Shown here: in pieces, positions 48,605 through 59,921 of the stretch
Numbering within the stretch: position 1 is the stretch's first letter
Layout: every line of letters starts with the position of its first letter
Origin: Collybia mongolica
Taxonomy: Eukaryota > Basidiomycota > Agaricomycetes > Agaricales > Clitocybaceae
Direction: 5' to 3'
Length of the DNA: 64,000 nucleotides
Assembly: GCA_013420905.1 (NCBI GenBank)
Contig: JAAXNY010000005.1
Location: forward strand, 2,542,001 to 2,606,000
Translations under genes and position numbers: made by a program
Notes under the pieces: generated by a model
The model's database searches: none
The model's input: only the letters and a program-made list of their open reading frames with translations
Told to the model about the DNA's origin: nothing

Positions 48605-51600
48605 CTACGAAGGGTTGGCAATCCATAGCCTACGTTTAGGTACGGTGATAATCGATACGTCACGCCTGCCCATTTCCTCCTCAATCATGCGCTGTGTGGT
48701 AAACTCATCAACATCGTCGTGGCCGTCGGTATCCACACTGCGAATTGCGACAGAACCATCATCAGAAATGGCAGCAGTACGAAACGGTGGTTGATGGTGG
48801 GTATAGGGTCCGGTCGGTGTGCGGAGGATTGGTGTAGGCGTCGAAGGAATATTCGAAATCTCCGGGGTATTAGCACCTATTTGACTACAAAGGGCTGACA
48901 ACACAGAATGTTCTGGGTGGAGATGCCAGGAAAAAATAAACATAACTGCATAAAATGCAATAGTCCATGTGAGGAAGAGCGCAAATGCAAATCTAGGTGC
49001 TCGTCGCCACAAGATTACCAGGGTTAGGACAGATAATCCAAGCAAACATGATTGAGTGAGTAGACGTAGAGCTAAATTGGGCGCTGAAGGAAATGGAAGT
49101 TGACGACGGACCGACATCTGGATGGCTGAGCTCATCAGACCATCTGTGGTTGCTGGGGTGGATGATAGTTGTGCTCGGTGTGCCTGAGAAATGGCATAAT
49201 CAAGTTCTCCCTGAATGCAACTAGTCTCAGATTTATTTTTTGTATTGAACTATGTAACTGACCACTACGTTGAGGGTTCTTCGCCGCTGTAGCCAGTCTA
49301 TCTCTCCAAGGCTTCTCGCAGCTATTTGATGGGAATAATTTTCGGCAGGGCGAGGTTGTGACCAACTCCCACTAGCTCGGCGAATCCTCGTGGGACGATT
49401 TACCACCTCAAAGCCCCTCTGTGGGCCAAATGAGCTGGACTCGCTATCTGTGGACCTTCTTCCATCGGGACTTCGACGAAAGATACTTGATGGGCCCCAG
49501 GAATTCGTTCGTGGTCGAGGAGATGCGGGCGGAGACATATCGTGCAAGCTTTGAGAAGCGCTCTGCATGGCCTCGCCGTTGGGGTGTGCCTTTTCCATCG
49601 ATAGCGAGGATACAGGATGATCTGGCTTATTGTTATCGTCCGGAGGGTCCTCAGGATTATGGTGTACGCTTTTGATATGCGGGGTAATGAGCAGTAGCAC
49701 AGGAAGTAGACCATACGTGCCGATAAAGAAAGTCAGCCCCGAAATCCCATGTTCGGTTTTTAAATGCAGATTCGCAGAGTTATCATACCCTTCTGGCGTA
49801 TGTGTAATACCAGTAAAGGCTATTACTAGAGCAGAAATTCCCAGAGCATAAGTAACCAAAAGCGCCCCATTCAGGGCACAACGGGCGAGTATATGATCCT
49901 TGAGATAGGAGGGGGGGAGTAGGCGGATGAGGAGATATACAGGTTGAAGGATGGCTGCTGATAAAGGAGCTAGTACTTTGTGGATCAGAGAGGTATCGAA
50001 AGGAGGTACCAAGGCGGACGATACGCCTGTGGTCGATGTCGGCGTTGGCTTTGCATCAGAGGTGGGTGGATTTGATGAACTGGAACTGATCGCAGAAGCA
50101 CATCGTGTCATGTATTCAACACGAACCCCAGATCCGTTTGCATCAACTCCTGTTTGAAGTTCACCATTCCCGAATCCGGACCAGACCAAATTAGACGGGG
50201 TGACAAGACCAGCATATGCACGTAGGAGCCAGACTTCAGACAAGATATTGCCTGATGTGTCCCGACCACCGAAGACCTAGGAGGTGAAACATGACGGCAA
50301 TGACAGTAGAGAACTTCGGAAGAGAGAGAACTTACAATAGTATCAGAGAATACATCTCGTAACTGGCCCACAAGACCCTTCGAGTGAGAAAATGCCACAG
50401 CACCCTCCCGCGGTGTAGGCCAAGCAGGTTTCCCAGTAATACCTGGGTCACCAGAAGGCAGAACTCTCGTCCACAAACCGGTATTGGTATCAAGTACAGC
50501 CTAACAGTTTATTATCAAAACGTTCTGCAAAACAATAAGACAAATTTAGATTTACCACTTCTCCTTTGTTTAACCCACCATCATCTTGCCAGTGAGATGC
50601 ATCAATTGTCCCAAGAAGAAGATAAACCTGTGACCCAAAGCTAGTTGAGAATTTGTTGGCGTTTGGAACAAGGACGGGGCGAAGTCGAGGAGCAGGGCAA
50701 GCGTCAGGAGAAATGCTTGACCTGCGTAATGTGTCAATTACGTATGCACCCTGTTGGGAGCAGAAACCACCCAGCGATGTTGCATTACAACCCCCGGCAA
50801 CAATCACCCGATTAGAAACAACTGCCCCAGCCTGATACATCCTAGTCGGAAGACTCCCGACTGTCAAGTGATCCCAGCTCGCGGTTGAAGAATCAGGGAG
50901 ATTAGAAGACAGAGTGCCAGCAATACTCAACCTCCAAACATCAGATAGGGAATTCCAGTGAGTCCCATTGGAGCCGCCTGCGAGAAAGAAAGTATTGTTT
51001 GGTCCGGGGATGACTGGGTCCTGTGTGGGAGCTGTCAAAATATCGATGCCTCCGGAAGCGCCCCATCTCGGCAATGGTCCGCGAGAAGGTGTTTCGACCT
51101 CAGACCAAAACTTGTTATTGAAATCGTATTCCTGTTTTTTTTTTTCCTTCCAGTGATTTCAATGATTTAATCTCAAGGAAATACACTTACCCATATGTCC
51201 GATAGGCCTTGTCCATCCGTCCCTTTACCACCGATAACCACGAACCCCTGCCGGCTGCAAACCAATTAGAAACTAGATGTACTATGCTTTAGCAAAGCCA
51301 CTGACTTGCTTCCGGCAAAATCACCCCCAGCGACGGCAGCACTTCTTGCAGGCGGTGTGCGCTGGAGATTGGCGGGAGGTGATGGTACGGACCACGTGAG
51401 GGTATCGAGGTTCAGGCTGAAGATAAAATCAAGAAAGAGATCCGTACAGCCCCAAAACGTTGACTCACAGATATGTTTGGGACAATACAAAACCACCCGC
51501 AGACTCTCCTCCAAAAATGATCAACGACCGACTTTACATTAAAATCAGCGACCGCTCCAATAGTTTGACATTACGAGCATGCCTTGTTTCATCATAACCA

Positions 51601-51788
51601 ACCGCAGCATCTTTCAAAGGAGGAGGGCGTGAGGAACCTTTGAGTAAACCTGATAGATTGATCCATTGAAGTGGTGGGACTGGTGTGTCGATGGAGATTT
51701 TTTGTGCGTAGGTTTGGGTCCAAGGTGGCCAAGGAGTCAGAAGGAAAGTTGTGAGATGAAATATTAACAATCTCCAGGCCATTCGCAT
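48605..51788 (-). CDS. Secretory kelch-repeat protein with C-terminal membrane segments
   Basis: Minus strand, six or more exons. The N-terminus is a signal-like segment (MAWRLLIFHLTTFLLTPWPPWTQTYAQ). Kelch blades follow, shown by repeated GG/GxxxxxSDVW patterns: SLIIFGGESAGGFVLSQTY, GFVVIGGKGTDGQGLSDIWEYDF, NTFFLAGGSNGTHWNSLSDVWRL, NRVIVAGGCNATSLGGF and VFGGRDTSGNILSEVWLL. After a Ser/Pro linker there are at least four hydrophobic helices (ALNGALLVTYALGISALVIAF; GISGLTFFIGTYGLLPVLLLI; LLTQSCLLGLSVLTLVILW; FALFLTWTIAFYAVMFIFSW). Between them lies a Ser/Arg-rich cytoplasmic loop. The protein ends at 48605. The function is unknown; a lumenal or extracellular beta-propeller on a membrane anchor is inferred. 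Confidence 0.85.
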
Positions 51789-52193
51789 GAAAGAGGGGCG
51801 AAAGCGGAACGCAGAGACCGCGTCGAGCGTGGCAGATTGTGGAGGAAGACCCAACTTCGAGTCGCCGCGTGCATGATCTCATCGCATATCATTATTTAAT
51901 AAATAATGCCGAACTAGCCGAAACGTTCATGGTTATATCATCTCAGTGTCAGATGTTGGAAGTGTTTAGTGCGTACGTTCGTGGGTGCAATGCGACTGTG
52001 TAGCTACTATTCGCTCCGATGCACGACTTTGGGCTAAGGTCTGAACAATTGTATGTAGAGTGCATACTTAGTAGTATGTCACTTCTTTGTAACCTTCAAT
52101 ATTTATGTAATGTAATTAGTGTATTTCCAATACTCGAACCAGATTACGCCTTCGGTAGTAAACCCAGAATCCAGACCTGCCGCTGGCGAAGGA
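51789..52193. other. Divergent intergenic region
   Basis: About 400 bp between the kelch gene and the small 52194 gene. No clear gene. Coding sequence of the right-hand gene may extend a little upstream of 52194. Confidence 0.4.
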
Positions 52194-52940
52194 ATGTCCT
52201 TAGCAGCAAAGCGCTTGCTGACAGACGAAACGCGTGAGTCCGTTCTCGCGTCAAGTAGTTCCCAACACTCTAGGTGGGCTGCTTCATATCTACGTACCCA
52301 CCTAGCCTGAAGTCCTCTACCCATCAAGTACACCCCCTGATGTAGCAGCTAACCTGAGGAGCGTTGCTTCGCGGGTGAGGAAAAGTAAGTGGACAATATG
52401 GGTGGATACGTATCAATACTCATTGCACCAAACACGTCTTTAGGTGTCACCGAAGGATATATAACTCATAACTCATCATACGCCAAAACACAATCGACGG
52501 GAACAGTCTTTCGCTCCGCGAACGACACACTTCGAGACATCTTCTCCTCGAGCTCATCTGTGGCCACTCTCCTTCCTTCCAAACTCAAGCGAACACACAC
52601 GCAATCGGAGGAATATGACTCAGACGGTGGTGTAGATGACGGTGATACCAAAATGCATTCAACAATTTTAAATTTCAACAAGACATCTATGGACACTAAG
52701 GGATTCAATAGGCCCATCAAAGCCCTCAGAAACTCACGGAAGACATTGCTAACTACGCGATCGTTACCTGGCGGCTCTCTTGGGTTCGGCAATCCTACGG
52801 GGAAATTCATGGGTGAAGGCGCGCTGAAGAAGTTGGAGGAAGAGGACTGGAGCGTTTCCATATTTCCATCTCAGGGTTCTAGTAACGTCTGTGAAAGTTT
52901 GGGTGGTCAACCTTCATTTGAACCCATGATCTTGACTTGA
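52194..52940 (+). CDS. Small disordered protein; probable ribonucleotide-reductase regulator (Spd1/Dif1/Sml1-like)
   Basis: Three exons join in frame. The first starts MSLAAKRLLTDET (ATG 52194). An intron at about 52228-52300 leads to PEVLYPSSTPPDVAANLRSVASRVRK. After another intron at about 52388-52443 comes SVTEGYITHNSSYAKTQSTGTVFRSANDTLRDIFSSS. The centre R-S-V-A-S-R-V-R-K-S-V-T-E-G-Y resembles the basic helix and [S/T]-[E/D]-G-Y motif of the fungal RNR-inhibitor family. The FRSANDTLRDIF block and KALRNSRKTLLTTRSLPGGSLGF are probable conserved linear motifs. Members of that family bind or relocalise ribonucleotide reductase subunits in S phase and after DNA damage. The family call is from motif recall, so moderate. 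Confidence 0.55.
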
Positions 52941-54281
52941 TTAGGTGAGTAAAAATAATCGATCTAGGATCTCGTTGACCATATATACTGGTAGAGATGC
53001 ATGTAGAGTTATTGTAGACGCCTGTACTAATGGCTTCTTGGAAAACAGAGACAATCTGGTGAGGAACAAGCCTGATTATGCAATTAATAATTAACTGGGG
53101 CGATTTTCCTCGGATTTCCCAGCAATAAATTTAGATCACGATAAATTGCATTTTGTTTTCAGCACTTTGCGTCAGTGGGCGTCGCGTCCCACACGGTAGT
53201 TTCGATCAGCTCCTAGAGCTCGTAACCAGAAACACAATAGGATGGGTGACGCAACAACACGGTTTGCCTCGGTGATGTCTTGCCTCGAGCCAGTTTTGGC
53301 AAGACTAGTGGCAACTGCTGGTACTAACCTAGCAATATTTTCTCTTTCGCGGCACACAGAGAGCTGGTATAGCGCACCAACAAAGTGAGGTCCATCAAGC
53401 GGAGATTTTTTTGAGACTTCAACATTGCCCGCCAGTGCACACTTAACCTAACTCGTATATTTGTGTTTAACCGAATTTCCCTTCTTCACGCCCACAGAAT
53501 CCATCGTTTATAAGGAGCAAATGTTTGATCATCTCTTCCCATCGCCCTTCGCCGCTCCTACAACAAGATCTTTGACATGACCCAACACTTCTCTGCTTCT
53601 AGTCAGAATCTGACCCCACCAAAGTTCTGTCCCCCAACGATGTTAGTACCATTTCCTCCATCATATTGCTTTCATTCGTCAAAAACCTCGCGCGCCAATG
53701 TTGTGACAGTGCGGCTAGCATTTGCAGGGGCTGGCTAATCACAAGTCTAATATCTCCCCACTGAAGTTGATAATTGAAGGGGGAAAAACTGACGTCACAT
53801 TTGTTCTCCCCGTGTTATAGGGCTGTTGGACGCTTTAAGATCACATCCCATGCATACCACTCAATGAACCCCGATTCCTACTCCAGGAAAGACATAGAGA
53901 CCCGTCACCTTGGTCGACAATATATAAGTGCAGGTCACTTGTTATCAGCAACCACGGATTCACACATAGGAGGGCTCGATAACACATCAGATTTCTTTAA
54001 AATCAAGAATGTCAACAATTCCTTTGTATCAAAGGTTCGAAAATTAATCCACACTTATAATTTTGGCAGCTAGCTTGCACAACACTTTGCCTTCGTTTCG
54101 GGATTTTCTTGCAAGGCAAGTTTTACTTCCTTTTCTGCAGCTCATAATAATTCATCTGGTATCCAGCAACTGCTTGAAAATAGGTAATTCCCCGCTACTC
54201 GGCACAGAACCCCCGGCCTCCTCGATACTCAAACTCCCAACCGCTACGTATTCGTGGTACCCGCTTCTGCCCGCATCACAG
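52941..54281. other. Mostly intergenic; possible 5' exons of the zinc-finger gene
   Basis: No gene is recognised in 52941-53570. A TATA-like TTTATAAG lies near 53507, and an ATG at 53577 opens a short frame (MTQHFSASSQNLTPPKF). A 99-codon open stretch at 53774-54073 (MNPDSYSRKDIETRHLGRQYISAGHLL inside it) and an upstream extension of the 54282 frame (SLHNTLPSFRDFL) could be 5' exons of the C2H2 gene. I could not find splice joins that satisfy all frames. Confidence 0.35.
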
Positions 54282-55273
54282 ATGGGTGGGCCTCCACGCC
54301 TTCACGTGGACTACCACCACAGACGACCCCTCTATCCTGATCACAATATGCACAGAATACCAACAACATATTCTGGAAATTTCTCACTTAAACCACAAAT
54401 CCCTGCCAATGTGATTTTATGTAAGGAGGATCGTCCTTTATACAGATTAACACGTTGGGACGCCAATAGCCCTCTACTCAGCTTGAGCTTGTCCAAGGAC
54501 TTTCCCTCAGGACGTTCCACAAAGTTGGTTTCTTTCAAGTCGCCTTCATCAAGGTATTGACTGAAAATTTCATAATACATAGTAATGTAGGCGCCGATCA
54601 TCGATACGATGGACATAGGTCAAATCCGGATCAGTCCTCCATCCGAATACCGTCAGTCTCACTATCTGATTTTCACAGCCTTTCTGATGATGAGAACATG
54701 CGAATTGATGTTTCTCGATCACCTCCTGTTCCTGGGATATGGGAAGATTATACCGAGGAAGTCCAGCTGGAAGGCGGTGTCACGGCGTACATGTGCTTGT
54801 GGAAGCTGAAGGGTGGCCAACAGGACACGGTCTGTAACTATGTTTCCAAAAAGCAGCTTGTCAAAAGGCATGTCGAAACAACCCATATGAAACTGAAGTA
54901 AGTGTTTACCCTTGCTTCAGTTGGGATTTGAGCTCAATGGCGTTTTTTTACAGGCCATTCGTCTGTGGGATATGCCACAAGGCCTTTCCCCAGGTAAGAT
55001 ACAGCAATTCCTTGGTTAGGTTGGTGACCAATGCGCAATACAGAAGTCAGCGCTTAAAGTTCACGTTTCTGGCCAGTGCGTTGAAAAGTATACTTTTTGC
55101 GTTCAATGCTCAAAATAATTTCCTTTGAAACAAGTACTGGGGAGAAACCGCACAAGTGCAGATATGAATGCGGTATGTGGTTTAAAGATCCGGCAAGGCG
55201 ACATCGCCATCACGTGGATACCCATGGCTATGTTGCAAAACGGTTTAAGCGGTATTATAAAGTGTGTAGCTAG
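54282..55273 (+). CDS. C2H2 zinc-finger protein, probable transcription factor
   Basis: The visible product starts MGGPPRLHVDYHHRRPLYPDHN (the start may lie further upstream). A second exon runs through SLSDFHSLSDDENMRIDVSRSPPVPG. Three zinc fingers follow at the C-terminus: an irregular first finger (CLWKLKGGQQDTVCNYVSKKQLVKRHVETTH), then CGICHKAFPQ joined to KSALKVHVSGH, then the classical linker TGEKP and CRYECGMWFKDPARRHRHHVDTH. The intron joins at about 54999-55050 and 55077-55134 restore the H-TGEKP linker exactly. It ends YYKVCS. The regulatory target is unknown. Confidence 0.75.
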
Positions 55274-55810
55274 TATCTGAATGGCTGATATCGTGATCGG
55301 GCCATTTTGACCAGTATCTGCATGGGCGCCGCATTGAACACCCAAGATTTGAACTAATAGTGCGTTTCGATCCTGACGACCCAATTGGGACCCACCTATA
55401 GTTAATCTTCTCGTTTGGTTCTCCTTCATGTATATGTGTTCTGGTCCGGGTTTTACATCATCCGTCTAACGGTTTGAAATTTCTTTCTCTACTAAAATCG
55501 AAACTTCGGGTGGGCACCATCATGCAGATAGGAAGCAAGTAACCTGTTTCAGGGAGTTATAACTGGATCTGAGTCACTCAGGTTCACGTAGGCCGCTGTG
55601 GGCGCTTGGGTGCATAGGGAATATTGATCCCAAGTACTGAGAGGATTTAATTTAAGTTTTGAGATCTGGATCGGTGACATTATTATATCTTTCCATATTG
55701 GGAGCTAACTATTGTGCAAACGTGTAATATTGTAAGCAGTCAATTACATAATATTTCAATCGGGATGGACTGTTCCCTACCGTTCCAAATTGTAAATTCC
55801 GGAATACTTA
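55274..55810. other. Intergenic stretch, no gene seen
   Basis: About 540 bp between two plus-strand genes with no coding-like frame. Confidence 0.45.
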
Positions 55811-56589
55811 ATGCCGACCAAGCAACCACAACTTGGCAGTCTCGCTGTCCAGACACCTGCTAACCCTCCGCAGGTAGTCCATGTGTCGCCCGCAACTTGC
55901 CATGATTTATCACTGTTTAAAGGTACCGTATGCAAGGTGTTCACTGTTAGTATTCTGGTAGCTGACTGAATTCTTCAGAAATCTTGAAAGAATATCGACG
56001 TTTGGATGATACGATAGTAATGAGGCTAAATCGTGCAAATGCGGCCATGCGGGACCGGGAACGGCTCCAAGATTCTATCAGCACTAGTCATGTGCAAGAG
56101 CAAGCTTGCGCGAATATGTGGAGGGAGCTTGTAGGTGAGCTCGGGCTCAAATACATCCAAAGCTGTAATAAATGGACTTCATAGGAAATTGGAATCGCCG
56201 CAGAGAGTTAATAGGATACTGCGTGTTCGTGGTTGATCAATCTCTGGCGGAGAAACGAAAAGCTCTGGAAGAGCAATCGACAGACCCAGCCATTCAACGG
56301 AAGACCCAAGCAGCAGTATTTGCGGATGAGGTTAAGGTGGGAAAACGATGTTTTTATAAGTGTATATATGCATTGATAGAGTATTTGCCTCAGCGCAATC
56401 AAGTCCACAATGAACTCACCGTGGAATCCATTATCCAGAGGAGATCTGTAGAAGGTGTGCACCTTTACTCTCCAAAATCCAGACACGTCATCATTCGATG
56501 TTCTCACAGCATTCCGATCGCGTTGTCAGTATTTTTCACCCCCAAAGACGGACGTAGAAGGTCTTAGAATGCGGGACTCGACTTCCTAG
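55811..56589 (+). CDS. MIX23: Mix23 (CCDC58 family) mitochondrial intermembrane-space protein
   Basis: Mix23 is a conserved coiled-coil protein of the mitochondrial intermembrane space that supports protein import under stress. Five exons join: MPTKQPQLGSLAVQTPANPPQVVHVSPATCHDLSLFK, EILKEYRRLDDTIVMRLNRANAAMRDR.., then a helical part (NWNRRRELIGYCVFVVDQSLAEKRKALEEQ), then RNQVHNELTVESIIQRRSVE and AFRSRCQYFSPPKTDVEGLRMRDSTS. The early LDDTIV..LN motif, the paired Cys residues and the C-terminal VE..I..R....F..RC..F.PPK motif fit the family. The start ATG 55811 is the first in frame. Confidence 0.82.
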
Positions 56590-56699
56590 TTTCGTCTGTA
56601 TTTCTAGAGCTATCTAATGTTTACATAATTATATCATGACGTAATTTCATGTAATGTACCCTCGTTCTCATGAACATTCCTCTACCGACTCCTACCACA

Positions 56700-57570
56700 A
56701 TGATAGGGCATTCACTTACCTTTCTATCCTGCATTCTCGCGCTAGTTTCAGGATTAAAGGTACCATGGGAACCTCAACGATACTGGGAAGTTACACCCCA
56801 TAATGATATCAAAGTTCCTGTTCAACTTGGTGTTATGAGCCGTTGTCCTGACGCTCTCCTGTGCGAAAATACTTTTAATCGCGTTTTGGAGAAGGTGTCC
56901 GAGCGAGTCGATCTCTCATTGATTTATATTGCAAAGTACGAGTTTTCCTGTTTCCACCCGCATCAGGGTCATATATATCTATGTCCTTATTCGGCATCCT
57001 AGAATTGATGCCAACGAACCAGATTTTGGCGTTCAATGTTTGCATGGACCAGAAGAATGCGCAGGGAATGTACAACAACTATGTGTAGCAAAATACGAGC
57101 CTCCGACAAGATGGTGGGAATTTATCCAATGTCAGAATTTCCAAGGTCGGGCGAAGATAGGGGATCCTAGTGTGGCAATGAAATGTGCTAGGGCATCTGG
57201 ATTCGACTGGGAAACGAGTGATGCAGGTCATTGTGCGGGAAAAGATGGAAATGGCAAAGATTTTGAAGGCATCAATTTATTGAAGCAAAGTGTAGCCATG
57301 GCACAACAACTGCATGTCGAGTGGGCCAACACCAGTATGATGTACGGAAACATAGCTCACCACCATTTCTCAGGAAAAGTTGCACGATCCTCATCAACGG
57401 GCAGAAAGTTTGCATTCATGATGGGGCATGGAAGCAATGTGAGGTAGGACCATTGGTAACTTGGCCTCGCAGATGTGTTAATCCAGCTTTTGACTTAGAA
57501 TGGTCATACCGTGAACGATTTTGTGAGACAGATTAATGATGAGTACGAGAAACTCAACAGTGGATCTTAA
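56700..57570 (+). CDS. GILT-family secreted/vacuolar thiol reductase
   Basis: GILT enzymes reduce disulfides in acidic compartments. The start ATG 56700 (alternative 56670) gives a signal peptide (MIGHSLTFLSCILALVSGLKVPW). The thioredoxin-like part reads VPVQLGVMSRCPDALLCENTFNRVL, and then DFGVQCLHGPEECAGNVQQLCV, the family's CxHGxxEC-type signature. Later parts are WWEFIQCQNFQGR and CARASGFDW. Joins at 57315-57376 and 57446-57500 give KSCTILINGQKVCIHDGAWKQCE and NGHTVNDFVRQINDEYEKLN. The active-site cysteines are spaced C-x5-C (CPDALLC) rather than CxxC. Convergent with YOS1. Confidence 0.87.
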
Positions 57571-57782
57571 AATATTGAGTAAACAGACTCTTTCATGTAT
57601 ACGAACAACAAGGGTTTAGCTATATCTCGAGCGCGGGTCCTACTAAGTGTCATCACACGATATAACTGTCTTAACAGCATTGTAGGGTATAGAGTTCGCA
57701 GAGTAATTACGAATTGTAAGTCGCGCAGCGGGCGATGTACAAGTTTCGATTCAATCAGGAGGGGAGGAATGATAGACCTTTG

Positions 57783-58178
57783 TCAACCCAGAAGAACCTC
57801 ATAGACGATGACGATTATGTTTATGGCAATGAGAGGTACTAAATAGTATATATCAGTAGGGTGGTTTCAAGTGAAAAGAGAACACGTACTTCGCATAAGA
57901 GTTCGTACGGCACTGATGAGGTCAATTAGTCTAGCCTTTATCCCAACGTCTCCTTGGTATGAACCCTGGTCGTATGATTGGTGGAAGCTTGCGTTGACGT
58001 TTTGAGGTTGACTTGAAGAGACCCAACCAACTATGAATATTTCTGATCATTGCGCATAGGTAGAGTGTCCAAGAGCGATGAACATACGCCGTGCCAGGAA
58101 TCGGTCTTCGCTCAAGACAGCGATGGCGTTGATTAGTAGCAGAGATACTTGAAAGAATTTCCCGAGCATCGACATCAT
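57783..58178 (-). CDS. YOS1: Yos1 (IER3IP1 family) ER-Golgi transport protein
   Basis: Yos1 is a small membrane protein that works with Yip1/Yif1 in COPII vesicle traffic. Three exons on the minus strand: MMSMLGKFFQVSLLLINAIAVLSEDRFLAR (first hydrophobic helix); LGWVSSSQPQNVNASFHQSYDQG to GDVGIKARLIDLISAVRTLMR; and IPLIAINIIVIVYEVLLG (C-terminal helix). The LLLINAIAVLSEDRFLAR start and the SAVRTLMRIPLIAINI..YEVLLG end are family hallmarks. Introns begin GTATGT and GTACGT. Total about 98 residues, a normal length. The longer single-frame reading at 57931-58275 is a shadow. Only about 180 bp separate it from the divergent uL22m start. Confidence 0.9.
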
Positions 58179-58355
58179 TGCCAGCGGCAAACCAGGGAAG
58201 GTAAAGATTTATGGGCGCAACCGCCTGCAGACGCGCTTTGCGTTTAGTACACGTTGTCAAAGGAGATGAAGTCACCCTGTCACGGCCTTGGCGTTACTGA
58301 CATATCCTGTGACCGACATATTTTCAAAACTCAAGCACCAAACGAGCATTGAGTG

Positions 58356-59332
58356 ATGCGGAATAGTTTGCGATATGGTCTGTGTATCTAGAACAGTCTG
58401 CATCGAACCATACTCATCTTCCTTTGAAGGTGCGAGGTCTGTCTCTTTGGCTCCTCAAAGTCCTGCAAGCTCGTCTCGAGGATTACTTGAACTTCGTCGC
58501 CAGTAATATGCTCTCTGATTTTATTCTATCACATATTAACACATTTTCAGTGCAAGCTATCTAAATCCTTTGAACTGGGTCAAGGAGAAACTAGTACCTG
58601 CAGTTCGCGAGAAACAAACCAAGGAAGAGGTGGAGGCGGCCAAACATCAAGCTGCAGAAGAAGGAACACGCAGTGTCTTTGAAACAGTGCCGGCACCGGC
58701 TCGCCCGAGAGCTGTTTTCAAACAGGGTGCCACGATTCCTGGAGCCTATGTCACGAGAAAACCAACTAAACCGAGGCCCACTTCTGTGAGTGCGGAACAC
58801 ACCTCTATTCCTCTTCGTCATTAAGCTATGCCTCAGCACAAATATTCCACAGCCAACTTTAAGATTTCCCATCGAAAACTGAATATGTTAGGAAGGCAGA
58901 TTGCAGGGAAGCCCATCGACTACGCAATCTTGCAAATGCAGTTCAGCGAAAAGCGAGCTAGCTCGCGCGTTATGAATATGCTTGCCACGGCGAAAGATCA
59001 TGCTATTCGGTATAAACGGCTGAATGAGCCTAAGCTTGTTGTTGGTATGTGTCGAGAGCGAAACATCATTCGCGAGCTCACACTATGTTACAGCGGAAGC
59101 CTGGGTTTCGAAAGGTCCTAAGGGGGCAAGGAAAGTCGAACCAAGAGGACGAGGCCACTTTGGTGTTCGCACTCACCCTAACTCAAAGCTTAATGTGGTG
59201 TTGAAAGAAGGGAAAACCCTAGAGCGGCAGAAAGAGGAGGAGCGTGCGCGTAAGCTGAGAAAAATTGCATCTGCTGCCGCTGTTCGTGAGGATAGACCTA
59301 TACGAAATCCCGCCCCTACATGGGGGTGGTAA
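58356..59332 (+). CDS. MRPL22: Mitochondrial large-subunit ribosomal protein uL22m
   Basis: Exons join as [31 protein letters not shown] (Arg/Ser-rich, a mitochondrial presequence), then [27 protein letters not shown].., then the L22 core [52 protein letters not shown] and [40 protein letters not shown]. The core has the rRNA- and exit-tunnel-binding loop of uL22. The end is PAPTWGW. The second intron (about 58507-58552, donor GTAATA, acceptor TTTCAG) and the first (about 58377-58428) keep the frame. Confidence 0.9.
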
Positions 59333-59429
59333 TCATCTTTTCTGAGACTGGGGTAGTTTGGTGATCGATTAATGGTCTTTGGACACACGGAAAAAAGAAT
59401 TCCTAGCACCGTTGATTACTTAGTTGAAC

Positions 59430-59443
59430 ATACAAGCTTTAGT
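59430..59443. repeat. Left target-site duplication of the second LINE
   Basis: ATACAAGCTTTAGT, repeated at 62536-62549. It abuts the T-run that is the LINE's poly(A) tail on the other strand. Confidence 0.9.
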
Positions 59444-59778
59444 TTTTTTTTTTTTTTTTTCCTTCAACGTTTTTATATACCGCAATACAAAAGTACAGAA
59501 GCGGTCACGTGTAACCGTAATCGTATCAAGCCGAGTCGAGATATGTCCATTATAGGCCGTCATATGAGGCAGGTCTGGATTGCCCCGCCCGTTCCCGGTT
59601 GGAAGCGCTCCCTGAGTGAGCCCCCTTGTGAGGGGCCGTAAAATAGTCCCTTTCGGGAAACGAGAGCAGGCGTCGTAGCAGGAGGGCACGCCCCCCGCGC
59701 CTCTCAATCCGCTTGATAAATAAGCTTAAGTGCGGCCACCCCTGCCGACAGGTTCCCCGGGGGGGCTCATCCCCTGGA

Positions 59779-59798
59779 GACCTCCTCAAGAGGAGGTC
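59779..59798 (-). other. Perfect hairpin in the second LINE's 3' UTR
   Basis: GACCTCCT, loop CAAG, AGGAGGTC: 8 paired bases on each side. A second small GC hairpin with a CGAA loop (plus strand) lies at 59842-59855. These may be RT-recognition structures; no second copy is present in the window to test for covariation. Confidence 0.55.
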
Positions 59799-59921
59799 GA
59801 CTTAGTCCGGAGAGGCCGAGGCCATGCATGACCGCTCATCCCGGGCCGAAGCCCGAGACTGATGCCTCGGTGTCGCGGCTACCCCTCAGCAAGTACCTAC
59901 TTACCTCCCGGTACACCCACC

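Noticed and set aside
52103..52333. 76-codon minus-strand frame ending VIWFEYWKYTNYIT
   Set aside because: Opposite the spliced exons of the 52194 gene, which join well and restore a continuous protein.
57931..58275. 114-codon single-exon reading on the minus strand
   Set aside because: It reads through the first YOS1 intron in the wrong frame. The spliced Yos1 product explains the region better.
58382..58564. 60-codon plus-strand frame
   Set aside because: Overlaps the first exon and introns of uL22m in another frame; the spliced presequence is convincing.
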